From positions 1 through 30,293 of the forward strand of contig JBKHCM010000025.1 of NCBI GenBank assembly GCA_046541805.1: a stretch of DNA of 30,293 nt. The letters are read 5' to 3'. The notes beneath the pieces are model-generated. The model was not told the DNA's origin, did not search any database, and worked only from the letters and a program-made list of their open reading frames with translations. A program made the translations under genes and the position numbers. Within the stretch, counting starts at the first letter, position 1, and each line of letters opens with the position of its first letter. This stretch comes from JAAAPF01 sp046541805 (GTDB lineage: Bacteria; Pseudomonadota; Alphaproteobacteria; Geminicoccales; Geminicoccaceae). Shown here in pieces: positions 1 to 7,741 of the stretch.

Positions 1-1
1 G

Positions 2-685
2 CTCGACGCCGCCCGCGCCGGCCGCGGGCGCGGCGCCCGCTCGCCGCTCGAGCTCGTGCTCGCCCGCCCGGCGCTGCGCCGCCTCGCGCTCGCGGGCTTC
101 GGGCTCGCCGGCGTGCAGCTGTCGGTGAGCACCTTCTACACCGCCTATCTGGTCGACGGGCTCGGCCTGTCGCTGGCGCTGGCGGGCGCCCTCTACGGCC
201 TGTTGCAGCTCATGGGCGTGCCCGCGCGCGTGCTCTGGGGCTGGCTCGGCGACGGCGTCTTCGGCCTCGCCCGCGCGCTCGCGATCCTGGCCGCGCTCAC
301 CGCGGTCGGCATGGCGCTGTTGGCGCTGGCGGGGCCGGGCTGGCCGGTGCCGGCGCTCGCCGTCCTCGGGGTCTATCTGGGGCTGAGCGTGATGGCTTGG
401 ACCGGGCTCTTCATCGCCGCCGCCGTCGCCGCCGCGCCCGAGGACGCGGCCGCCGTCTCCGCGGGTGCCATGGTTTTCACCTTCGCGGGCGTCGTGCTCG
501 CCCCGCCGCTCTTCGGCCTCGTCGTCGAGCGGACCGGCAGCTACGCCACGGCCTTCGCGCTCGCCGTCGTCGTCGCCGCCGCCGCGGCGCTCACTCTGCT
601 CCGGCGCCCGGCGGGCCAGTCGGCGGCACGATCCGCCGGGGGTGCGCGGGATGCGCCGCGGCTCGAGGAGGACGGCCGCCGCTGA
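2..685 (+). CDS. MFS transporter, C-terminal part (5' end outside window)
   Basis: The frame is open from the first bases of the window to a TGA at 683-685, so only the 3' part of the gene is present (about 227 residues). The product is almost entirely hydrophobic Ala/Leu/Val/Gly helices separated by short polar loops with arginines, for example a loop reading RVLWGWLGDGVFG. That loop resembles the Gly/Arg/Asp-rich cytoplasmic loops of major facilitator permeases. About six membrane helices can be recognised, followed by a hydrophilic tail rich in Arg, Ala and Glu. It probably exports or imports a small solute across the inner membrane; the substrate cannot be told. It is followed by a gene-free stretch rather than an operon partner, so it is probably unrelated to the nif genes. 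Confidence 0.75.
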   Translation, partial: LDAARAGRGRGARSPLELVLARPALRRLALAGFGLAGVQLSVSTFYTAYLVDGLGLSLALAGALYGLLQLMGVPARVLWGWLGDGVFGLARALAILAALTAVGMALLALAGPGWPVPALAVLGVYLGLSVMAWTGLFIAAAVAAAPEDAAAVSAGAMVFTFAGVVLAPPLFGLVVERTGSYATAFALAVVVAAAAALTLLRRPAGQSAARSAGGARDAPRLEEDGRR

Positions 686-819
686 CGGCGACGATCGCCG
701 AGCGCTTCGCGGCCGCGCGCTCGCCCTGCCCGCGAGCGTGTCCCCGCTCGACGCGCTCGTCGCGGGCGCCGGCGGCAGCGGCCCTTTTGGCCGGCGGCGT
801 CGCCGACGGACGAAGGCCC

Positions 820-1011
820 ATGGCGATCCGCACGAGGGCGGACGCCGAGGTCGAGGCGGTGGTGGGCCTGAGGGAGCGCTGCGGGCTCACCCGGCCGTGG
901 ACCGAACCCGTTCGGGAGATCGCCTTCGCCCGGGCGACAGCGCACGCCAGGTCCTGGTCCTCGCCGAGGCGGCGCGCGTCGTCGGCGCCGTCACGGTCGG
1001 TCGGGCGGCCG
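820..1011 (+). pseudogene. Frameshifted GNAT acetyltransferase remnant
   Basis: Reading from the ATG at 820 gives an N-terminus typical of YpeA-like GNAT N-acetyltransferases: 'IRTRADAEVEAVVGL' followed by 'RCGLTRPW' and 'EIAFARAT'. Near 943-951 the match jumps to another frame (a -1 or +2 shift) and continues as 'QVLVLAEAARVVGAVTVG', equivalent to the strand leading into the acetyl-CoA-binding core. The match then stops at about 1011, and the acetyl-CoA binding motif (Q/R-x-x-G-x-G/A) and the C-terminal half are missing. The family call rests on recognised sequence flavour; the frameshift and truncation are directly visible. A sequencing error could explain the shift but not the missing half. 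Confidence 0.6.
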
Positions 1012-1149
1012 TCGCGTCGATCGAACCGCCAAATAGGATGGAAAGCCTTTTTGGCCTATCCTGACGTCGCCGTCGACCGCCGCGCCGCGGGCCGGGAAGC
1101 CGCTCCGGCACCCTCGTCGATCGGGACGCGGCGGCCGGGCGGGTGTTCG

Positions 1150-1175
1150 GAAAACGAACCCAAAGCACCGTTTTC
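1150..1175. repeat. Perfect inverted repeat, 7-base arms
   Basis: GAAAACG (1150-1156) and CGTTTTC (1169-1175) are exact reverse complements separated by 12 bases, and the right arm runs into TTCTTC. It is AT-richer than its surroundings. It could be an operator or a weak terminator of a lost gene; there is no direct evidence for either. Confidence 0.3.
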
Positions 1176-1207
1176 TTCTTCGCGCCCAGGGGCTTACCGG
1201 TGGCACG

Positions 1208-1348
1208 GCCGGCCACCGGGTCGGTGCGGAGCCCGCGGTCGGGGGTGTCGAGGCCGTTGACGGCGAGATGGCGCCACCGCGCCGGCAGGCGGTCGAGGGC
1301 GACGTCGCGGAGCACGAGGTTCTGCGTGTGGGTGACCCGCAGCGAACC
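1208..1348 (-). pseudogene. Nitrite/sulfite reductase fragment (relic)
   Basis: On the minus strand about 47 codons read GSLRVTHTQNLVLRDVAL, then 'LPARWRHLAVNGLDTP', then 'GLRTDPVAG'. This matches the characteristic block of ferredoxin/NAD(P)H-type nitrite and sulfite reductases (R-V-T/S-H-x-Q-N-L-V-L, then G-L-x-T-x-x-x-G-L-x-T-D). The siroheme/[4Fe-4S] cysteine region should follow directly after 'TDIIACPG', but here the frame continues into unrelated Arg/Pro-rich sequence. No start region is visible upstream in this frame. It therefore looks like a short leftover of a once larger gene of some 500-600 codons. It could also be a chance match, but the run of matched positions makes that unlikely. 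Confidence 0.55.
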
Positions 1349-1710
1349 TGTGGTCCCGCCGCCCGTGCCGGTTGTCGACGCGCATGCGCGCGCAGGGATC
1401 GAGCGCGGCCGTCGCGAGGAACGGGCGGACGACCGCGACGATCATCGGCGCGCGGCTCCGCCCACAGCCGACGGCGGCCTCGCGGGTTTCATGGCGGCGC
1501 GCCGCGACATGCCGGAGATCGTCGCGGCGCGGCGGCGCCGGCTCTACGACCAACGGCCACGCCGTCATGTCGCAGCCGGTCCGCAGATGGCGGCGTGACA
1601 GCGCGCAACCGCCATGCCATTTTCCTGCACTGCAACATCACAACAGCGTCGATCGTTCGTCCGCGCCGCGGCGGCTCAGGTGGTTCCCGCTCGAAGTCGT
1701 GGAGGTCTCC

Positions 1711-3387
<1,677 letters not shown>

Positions 3388-3394
3388 TCGCTCG

Positions 3395-3410
3395 TGTCGC
3401 GTTCGCGACG
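3395..3410 (+). promoter_or_regulatory. NifA upstream activator-like site (imperfect)
   Basis: The sequence TGT-N10-ACG differs by one base from the NifA consensus TGT-N10-ACA. Its inner part is a near-perfect palindrome (GTCGCG-TT-CGCGAC). It lies 19 bases left of a perfect site and just after the nifA stop codon, so it may be a second, weaker enhancer half of the nifB promoter. Confidence 0.4.
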
Positions 3411-3413
3411 CGA

Positions 3414-3429
3414 TGTCGGACCTCGGACA
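3414..3429 (+). promoter_or_regulatory. NifA upstream activator sequence (perfect TGT-N10-ACA)
   Basis: TGTCGGACCTCGGACA matches the NifA-binding consensus exactly. Its centre is about 90 bases upstream of the start point expected from the sigma-54 promoter at 3486-3500, within the usual range for NifA enhancers. Confidence 0.8.
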
Positions 3430-3485
3430 GGAGCTCGACCGGGCTTTCGGCGGTTTTCTCGAGGCTGCGCCGGCACTTGGCCTTT

Positions 3486-3500
3486 TGGCACGGCGCTTGC
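3486..3500 (+). promoter_or_regulatory. Sigma-54 promoter of the nifB unit
   Basis: TGGCACGGCGCTTGC is a perfect -24/-12 element (TGGCAC-N5-TTGC), with GG at 3487-3488 and GC at 3499-3500 in the required phase. Transcription should start near 3511, leaving a leader of about 27 bases before nifB. The 18 bases TTGGCACGGCGCTTGCGG differ at only two positions from the promoter at 15112. Confidence 0.92.
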
Positions 3501-3537
3501 GGCGCGATGGGTGACGCTGTAGCGAACGAGCCCGCCG

Positions 3538-5016
3538 ATGCCCGCCGACATCATCCGCCTCGACGCGTTGAAGATCGGCTCCGGCCGTCGCCGCCCCACC
3601 AGCGACGGCGGTTGCGCCGCCAGCGGCTGTGGCGCCGGCGGCGGGCCCGCCGACATGCCCCGGGCGACCTGGGAGAAGGTCAAGGACCATCCCTGCTTCG
3701 CCGAGGAGGCCCACCACTATTTCGCCCGCATGCACGTCGCGGTGGCGCCGGCGTGCAACATGCAGTGCAACTACTGCAACCGCCGCTTCGACTGCGCCAA
3801 CGAGAGCCGGCCGGGCGTCGTCTCCGAGCGGCTCACCCCCGACGAGGCCGCGCGCAAGGTGAAGGCGGTGGCGCGGGCGGTGCCCCAGCTGTCGGTGCTC
3901 GGCATCGCCGGGCCCGGCGACGGCGCCTACGACTGGGCGAAGACGAGAGAGACCTTCGCGCGCGTCGCCGCCGATCTGCCCGACCTCAAGCTCTGCCTGT
4001 CGACCAACGGCTTGGCGCTGCCCGAGCACGTCGACGAGCTGAAGGCGATGAACGTCGCCCACGTCACGGTCACCATCAACATGGTCGACCCGCAGGTGGG
4101 CGCCGCGATCTACCCCTGGATCTTCCACGACCACCGCCGCCGCACCGGCCTCGAGGCTTCGCGCATCCTGCACGAGCGGCAGATGGAGAGCCTCGAGCGG
4201 CTCGTCGCGGCGGACATCCTGGTCAAGGTCAACTCGGTCCTGATCCCCGGCATCAACGCCGACCACCTGGCCGACGTCCACGCCGCGGTGACCGCGCGCG
4301 GTGCCTTTCTCCACAACATCATGCCGCTGATCGCACGGCCCGAGCACGGCACCGTCTTCGGCCTCGAGGGCCGCGCCGAGCCCGACCCCGCCGCGCTGCA
4401 GGCGGTCCAGGACCGCTGCGGCAGCGGGGCCAGGTTGATGCGCCACTGCCGGCAGTGCCGCGCCGACGCGATCGGCATGCTGGGCGAGGACCGGGGCCAG
4501 GACTTCACCCTCGACCGCCTGCCCGCCGAGGACGCCCCCGACGACCCGGCCCAGCGCGAGGCCTATCGCGCCTGGGTCGAGGTCGAGCGCGCGGACCGCC
4601 ACGCCGCGGTCGCCGCCGCCCAGGCGGCGGCGCAGCAGGCCACCGGTCCGGCGCGCCCGCCCTGGCGCGTCGCCGTCTGCACCAAGGGCGGCGGCCGCAT
4701 CAACGCCCATTTCGGCAAGACCCGAGAGTTCCAGATCTACGACGTCGACGCCAGGGGCGTGCGCTTCGTGGCGCCGCGCCGGCTCGACAGCTATTGCGTC
4801 GGCGGGCGCGGGGACGCCGAGGCGATGGCCTCGATCATCGACGCGCTCGCCGACGTCCAGGTGATCCTGTGCGAGCGCATCGGCGACAAGCCCAAGCGCG
4901 AGCTCGCCATCGCCGGCATCACCGCGATCGACACCTTCGCTTTGGCCTACATCGAGGCCGCGATCGCCGACGCCTATGCCTGCACCGGCCGTGCCGAGGG
5001 CACCGCCGGCGCCTGA
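3538..5016 (+). CDS. nifB: NifB, radical SAM FeMo-cofactor core synthase
   Basis: NifB fuses two [4Fe-4S] clusters and inserts carbide and sulfur to make the 8Fe core (NifB-co) of FeMo-co. The 492-residue protein has a radical SAM domain (about 60-330) with the C-x3-C-x2-C motif at C73, C77 and C80 ('CNMQCNYC'). Further cysteines suit the substrate clusters: C53 ('HPC') and C304/C307 ('HCRQC'). After a Lys/Arg- and Ala-rich linker it ends in a NifX-like domain (about 375-480, 'TKGGGRINAHFGKTREF'), which is expected to hold cofactor. The ATG at 3538 follows the sigma-54 promoter directly. It is the first gene of a unit continuing with a ferredoxin 27 bases downstream. The two-domain form is common in proteobacteria; archaeal NifB often lacks the NifX-like domain. 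Confidence 0.97.
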   Translation: MPADIIRLDALKIGSGRRRPTSDGGCAASGCGAGGGPADMPRATWEKVKDHPCFAEEAHHYFARMHVAVAPACNMQCNYCNRRFDCANESRPGVVSERLTPDEAARKVKAVARAVPQLSVLGIAGPGDGAYDWAKTRETFARVAADLPDLKLCLSTNGLALPEHVDELKAMNVAHVTVTINMVDPQVGAAIYPWIFHDHRRRTGLEASRILHERQMESLERLVAADILVKVNSVLIPGINADHLADVHAAVTARGAFLHNIMPLIARPEHGTVFGLEGRAEPDPAALQAVQDRCGSGARLMRHCRQCRADAIGMLGEDRGQDFTLDRLPAEDAPDDPAQREAYRAWVEVERADRHAAVAAAQAAAQQATGPARPPWRVAVCTKGGGRINAHFGKTREFQIYDVDARGVRFVAPRRLDSYCVGGRGDAEAMASIIDALADVQVILCERIGDKPKRELAIAGITAIDTFALAYIEAAIADAYACTGRAEGTAGA

Positions 5017-5043
5017 CCCTCACCACCCAAGGAGCCTGCTGCC

Positions 5044-5259
5044 ATGGCCTACAAGATCATCACCTCGCAGTGCACCGTCTGCGGCGCCTGCGAGTTCGAG
5101 TGCCCGAACGCCGCCATCAGCCTCAAGCGCGGCACCTACGTCATCAGTCCCGACCTCTGCAACGAGTGCGAGGGGCATTTCGACAAGCCGCAGTGCAACG
5201 AGGTCTGCCCGGTCCCGAACACCTGCGTGCCGGCGGGCGGGAAGGCCGCGCGTGCCTGA
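5044..5259 (+). CDS. fdxN: 2[4Fe-4S] ferredoxin of the nifB operon (FdxN-like)
   Basis: This 71-residue bacterial ferredoxin has two cluster motifs: C10-x2-C13-x2-C16-x3-C20, and a second with the nif-type insertion, C39-x2-C42-x8-C51-x3-C55. A further cysteine, C61, follows. The extra spacing in the second motif is typical of FdxN and of the ferredoxins located next to nifB. Such proteins carry low-potential electrons in the cytoplasm, either to nitrogenase reductase or to NifB catalysis; which of the two applies here cannot be read from the sequence. AAGGAG lies 9 bases before the ATG. The 3' end overlaps nifZ by 8 bases, so the two are probably translationally coupled. Confidence 0.9.
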   Translation: MAYKIITSQCTVCGACEFECPNAAISLKRGTYVISPDLCNECEGHFDKPQCNEVCPVPNTCVPAGGKAARA

Positions 5260-5527
5260 GGCGCCGCTCGAGATCTACGGGCCGCCCCGCTTTCGGCCCG
5301 GCACCGGGGTCCGTGCGGCCGTCGCGGTCCGCAACGATGGCACGATGCCGGGTCTCGAGCGTGGCGACTGGGTCGTGAGCGCCGGCGAGCGCGGCTACGT
5401 CCGCGACGTCGGCATCTTCTTGCAGCGCTTCTACGTCTACGCCGTCGAGTTCGTGGACCGAGGCGCCATTGTCGGCATGCGGGCGCACGAGCTCGCCCTC
5501 GACGAGACGGCGGAGGACGCGGGATGA
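5252..5527 (+). CDS. nifZ: NifZ family protein
   Basis: The 91-residue product reads as a complete NifZ domain: 'VRNDGTMPGLERGDWVV', then 'GYVRDVGIFLQ' and 'YAVEFVDRGAIVGMRAHEL'. NifZ is an accessory protein for maturation of the P-cluster pairs in NifDK. The start is the GTG at 5252, inside the end of the ferredoxin gene, because upstream sequence in this frame is not NifZ-like. Its stop overlaps the nifT start as ATGA (5524-5527). In the family the loop usually ends with a Cys ('VGCREEEL'); here that position is Met ('VGMRAHEL'), a small difference of unknown importance. Confidence 0.88.
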   Translation: MPEAPLEIYGPPRFRPGTGVRAAVAVRNDGTMPGLERGDWVVSAGERGYVRDVGIFLQRFYVYAVEFVDRGAIVGMRAHELALDETAEDAG

Positions 5528-5742
5528 AGGTGACGGTGCGCGCGACGGCCGGCGGCTTCGAGGTCTATCTCGCCAAAAAGGACCTCGAAGAGCGCGTTGT
5601 GGCGGCCGAAACCCCGAACCTCTGGGGCGGCTGGGCGCGGCTCGCCAACGGTTGGGTCTTGGCGATGCCGGCGCTCGAGCCGGCGCCCAAGCTGCCCGTC
5701 ACCGTCGAGGCGCGGCGGCTCACCGCCGTCGAGGAGGCGTGA
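5524..5742 (+). CDS. nifT: NifT/FixU family protein
   Basis: This 72-residue protein shows the whole NifT/FixU pattern: 'MKVTVRATAGGFEVYLAKKD' at the start, 'LWGGWARLANGW' in the middle and 'LPVTVEARRL' near the end. Its function is unsettled; in other diazotrophs mutants have little phenotype. The start codon overlaps the nifZ stop, and the next gene begins 4 bases after its own stop, so it sits within a tightly packed unit. Length and position after nifZ agree with many alphaproteobacterial clusters. Confidence 0.92.
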   Translation: MKVTVRATAGGFEVYLAKKDLEERVVAAETPNLWGGWARLANGWVLAMPALEPAPKLPVTVEARRLTAVEEA

Positions 5743-5746
5743 GCGC

Positions 5747-6580
5747 TTGAGCGGGCGGGCGGCCCTCGAGGCGGCGCTCGCGGGCGTCGCCCGGGGCCGT
5801 CTCGTGCCCTATCTCGGCCCCGGCGTCACCGCGCTGGGCTCCAGCGGTGTGCCGGCCTCGCCGGGCGCGCTCGCGACCCTGCTCGAAGCGCACGTCCGCC
5901 CGCCCCGGCGGGCCCGCGGCAACCTCTGGGCCGTGGCCCAGTACATCGAGACCCGCCGCTTTCGCCGCACCGCCGCGAGCCTGGTCGAGCGGGCCTTCGC
6001 GCCGGCGGCGGACGACAACCCGCTCCATCGCTGGCTCGCCGCCATCCGGCCGCCCCTGGTCGTCGACGCCTGGTACGACGGCGGCCTGATCGACGCCTAC
6101 GCCGCCGCTTCGGCCGCCGGCTGGGGCCGGGTGCAGGCGGTGAGCCGCCACGACGTCAAGGGTGAGGCCTTCACCCGCGCCTTCGACGCCGCCGGCGCGG
6201 CGGTGGGCGACGCGCCCGACCCCGCCTGGACAGCGCTGATCTACCAGCCCCACGGCCTCGCCCGCACCGGCTCCAGCCTGCTCTTGTCCGACAGCGACTA
6301 CGTCCCGGTGCTGACCGAGATCGACATCCAGACGCCGATCCCCGCCGAGGTCCAGGCGCGGCGGCGCGGCCGCGGCTTTCTGTTTATCGGTTGTCGCTTC
6401 GACGACCAGATGTTGCGGATCTTCGCGCGCCAGACCATCAAGCGCAGCGGCGGGCCGCACCTCGCCGTCATCGACGGCCCGCTCACCCGCATGGAAGCCC
6501 GCTTTCTCGCGGCCGAGGGCATCGCGCGGGTCGACCTCGACCTCGCCGCCGTCGTCGCCGCGCTGCCACCGCCCGCCTGA
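5747..6580 (+). CDS. SIR2-like protein of the nifB operon, function unknown
   Basis: With a TTG start at 5747 (4 bases after nifT) the product has 277 residues. It looks like a SIR2-fold protein of the SIR2_2 type. The nucleotide loop 'LVPYLGPGV' (19-27) stands where 'GAGxS' is usual. 'VVDAWYDGGLIDA' (105-117) stands where 'TTNxD' is usual, 'IYQPHG' (165-170) gives the family His, and the C-terminal part 'GFLFIGCRFDDQMLRIF' (210-226) is typical of the group. The catalytic Asn of the TTN motif appears replaced (Asp-Ala-Trp), so NAD hydrolysis or deacylation is doubtful. It may bind NAD(H) or another nucleotide as a sensor, or serve a structural role. It is the last gene of the unit led by nifB and is probably NifA-controlled. 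Fold call moderately sure; function unknown. Confidence 0.75.
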   Translation: MSGRAALEAALAGVARGRLVPYLGPGVTALGSSGVPASPGALATLLEAHVRPPRRARGNLWAVAQYIETRRFRRTAASLVERAFAPAADDNPLHRWLAAIRPPLVVDAWYDGGLIDAYAAASAAGWGRVQAVSRHDVKGEAFTRAFDAAGAAVGDAPDPAWTALIYQPHGLARTGSSLLLSDSDYVPVLTEIDIQTPIPAEVQARRRGRGFLFIGCRFDDQMLRIFARQTIKRSGGPHLAVIDGPLTRMEARFLAAEGIARVDLDLAAVVAALPPPA

Positions 6581-6621
6581 GGCCGCGAGGACGTCGCAAA
6601 GCTTCGGGCGTTGTCGGGCTT

Positions 6622-6637
6622 TGTCGGGTTCGCCACA
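6622..6637 (+). promoter_or_regulatory. NifA upstream activator sequence of nifH (perfect TGT-N10-ACA)
   Basis: TGTCGGGTTCGCCACA matches the NifA enhancer consensus exactly. Its centre is about 113 bases upstream of the transcription start expected from the -24/-12 element at 6718-6732. Confidence 0.8.
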
Positions 6638-6675
6638 CCGCCCACCGCGCCCTCCGAACGTCGAAGATGCGCTCC

Positions 6676-6688
6676 TAATACTTTGAAA
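6676..6688 (-). promoter_or_regulatory. Putative IHF site between nifH enhancer and promoter
   Basis: On the minus strand TTTCAAAGTATTA matches the IHF consensus WATCAANNNNTTR at all but one position. It lies in an AT-rich island (about 6676-6704) that stands out in very GC-rich DNA. It sits between the NifA site and the sigma-54 promoter, where IHF normally bends DNA to bring the activator to polymerase. Confidence 0.5.
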
Positions 6689-6717
6689 ATCGTAAATAAA
6701 AAAACGTGCCGAGCGGT

Positions 6718-6732
6718 TGGCACGGTTTCTGC
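6718..6732 (+). promoter_or_regulatory. Sigma-54 promoter of nifHDKENX
   Basis: TGGCACGGTTTCTGC has a perfect -24 half (TGGCAC) and a -12 half CTGC instead of TTGC, with GG (6719-6720) and GC (6731-6732) correctly spaced. Expected start is near 6743, giving a leader of about 25 bases. The one-base deviation at -12 predicts weaker closed-complex binding and stronger dependence on NifA and IHF. Confidence 0.88.
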
Positions 6733-6767
6733 TCCAAAGGCGGCGAAGGCTTCGAAGGGATAGCCCT

Positions 6768-7679
6768 ATGAGTGAGCTCCGCCAGATCGCGTTCTACGGC
6801 AAAGGCGGCATCGGCAAGTCCACCACGTCGCAAAACACCCTCGCGGCGTTGGCCGAGCTGGGCCAGCGCATCCTGATCGTCGGTTGCGATCCGAAGGCCG
6901 ACAGCACCCGGTTGATCCTCAACGCCAAGGCGCAGGGCACCGTGCTCCATCTCGCCGCCGAGGCCGGCTCGGTCGAGGACCTGGAGCTGGAGGACTGCCT
7001 GCGCACGGGCTTCAGCGGCATCAAGTGCGTCGAATCCGGCGGTCCCGAGCCGGGCGTCGGCTGCGCCGGTCGCGGCGTCATCACCGCCATCAACTTCCTC
7101 GAGGAGAACGGCGCCTACGAGGACATCGACTACGTCACCTACGACGTCCTGGGCGACGTCGTCTGCGGCGGCTTCGCGATGCCGATCCGCGAGAACAAGG
7201 CGCAGGAAATCTACATCGTCATGTCCGGCGAGATGATGGCGCTCTACGCCGCCAACAACATCTCCAAGGGCATCTTGAAATACGCCAACTCCGGCGGGGT
7301 CCGCCTGGGTGGGTTGATCTGCAACCAGCGCAACACCGACTGCGAGCTCGAGCTCGCCGAGGCGCTGGCCGAGCGGCTGGGCACCAAGCTCATCCACTTC
7401 GTGCCGCGGGCGAACATCGTCCAGCACGCCGAGCTGCGGCGGATGACGGTCATCCAGTACGACCCGAAATCGGCTCAGGCCGAGGAGTACCGCACGCTGG
7501 CCAGGAAGATCCACGACAACTCGGGCCAGGGCGTGATCCCGACGCCGATCACGATGGACGAGCTCGAAGGCATGCTGATGGAGTTCGGCGTGATGGAGAG
7601 CGAGGAAGACCGCCTGAAGGCCCTCGCCGAGGCCGACGCCGCGCGGGCCGAGCTCGAGGCGGAGCTGGAAAAGGCCTGA
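6768..7679 (+). CDS. nifH: NifH, nitrogenase iron protein
   Basis: NifH is the homodimeric ATP-dependent reductase that passes electrons to NifDK and also acts in FeMo-co and P-cluster maturation. The product has 303 residues. The P-loop 'GKGGIGKS' is at 11-18, the subunit-bridging [4Fe-4S] ligands are C99 ('GCAGRGV') and C133 ('VVCGGF'), and R102 is the arginine that DraT ADP-ribosylates in organisms with the DraT/DraG switch. It is somewhat longer than the usual 290-297 residues because the end ('EEDRLKALAEADAARAELEA') forms a charged, probably helical tail. The ATG at 6768 is chosen because family sequences start here, although the frame is open upstream into the promoter. A strong hairpin follows the gene. 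Confidence 0.99.
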   Translation: MSELRQIAFYGKGGIGKSTTSQNTLAALAELGQRILIVGCDPKADSTRLILNAKAQGTVLHLAAEAGSVEDLELEDCLRTGFSGIKCVESGGPEPGVGCAGRGVITAINFLEENGAYEDIDYVTYDVLGDVVCGGFAMPIRENKAQEIYIVMSGEMMALYAANNISKGILKYANSGGVRLGGLICNQRNTDCELELAEALAERLGTKLIHFVPRANIVQHAELRRMTVIQYDPKSAQAEEYRTLARKIHDNSGQGVIPTPITMDELEGMLMEFGVMESEEDRLKALAEADAARAELEAELEKA

Positions 7680-7693
7680 GCCCACCACCGCAG

Positions 7694-7713
7694 GCGGGGC
7701 GGCTGCGCCCCGC
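7694..7713 (+). other. Hairpin in nifH-nifD gap
   Basis: GCGGGGCG-GCTG-CGCCCCGC is a perfect 8-base-pair stem with a 4-base loop in the 62-base gap after nifH. There is no U-run, so it is more likely an mRNA 3'-end stabiliser or partial attenuator than a full terminator. It could help produce more NifH than NifDK. Confidence 0.6.
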
Positions 7714-7741
7714 GTCCCCTTTCCGGTGCGGGAGCACAGCG

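Larger units (their letters stand above)
686..1710. other. 1-kb stretch without intact genes, holding gene relics
   Basis: No reading frame here has a convincing start, ribosome site and full-length protein family match. Two short stretches keep recognisable protein signatures and are listed separately (GNAT relic on +, nitrite/sulfite reductase relic on -). A perfect 7-base inverted repeat (GAAAACG / CGTTTTC, 12-base loop) lies at 1150-1175. The last 140 bases before nifA must carry its leader and possibly its promoter, but I see no sigma-54 -24/-12 pair and no convincing sigma-70 site there. Confidence 0.6.

Noticed and set aside
1201..1216. TGGCAC at 1201 as a sigma-54 promoter for nifA
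   Set aside because: No TTGC-like -12 half follows at the required distance (the sequence continues GGCCGGCCAC), and it is over 500 bases from nifA.
1372..1710. Upstream extension of the nifA frame (open to 1372)
   Set aside because: The extra 113 residues are Arg-rich and unlike any NifA N-terminus, whereas the ATG at 1711 has GGAGG at correct spacing.
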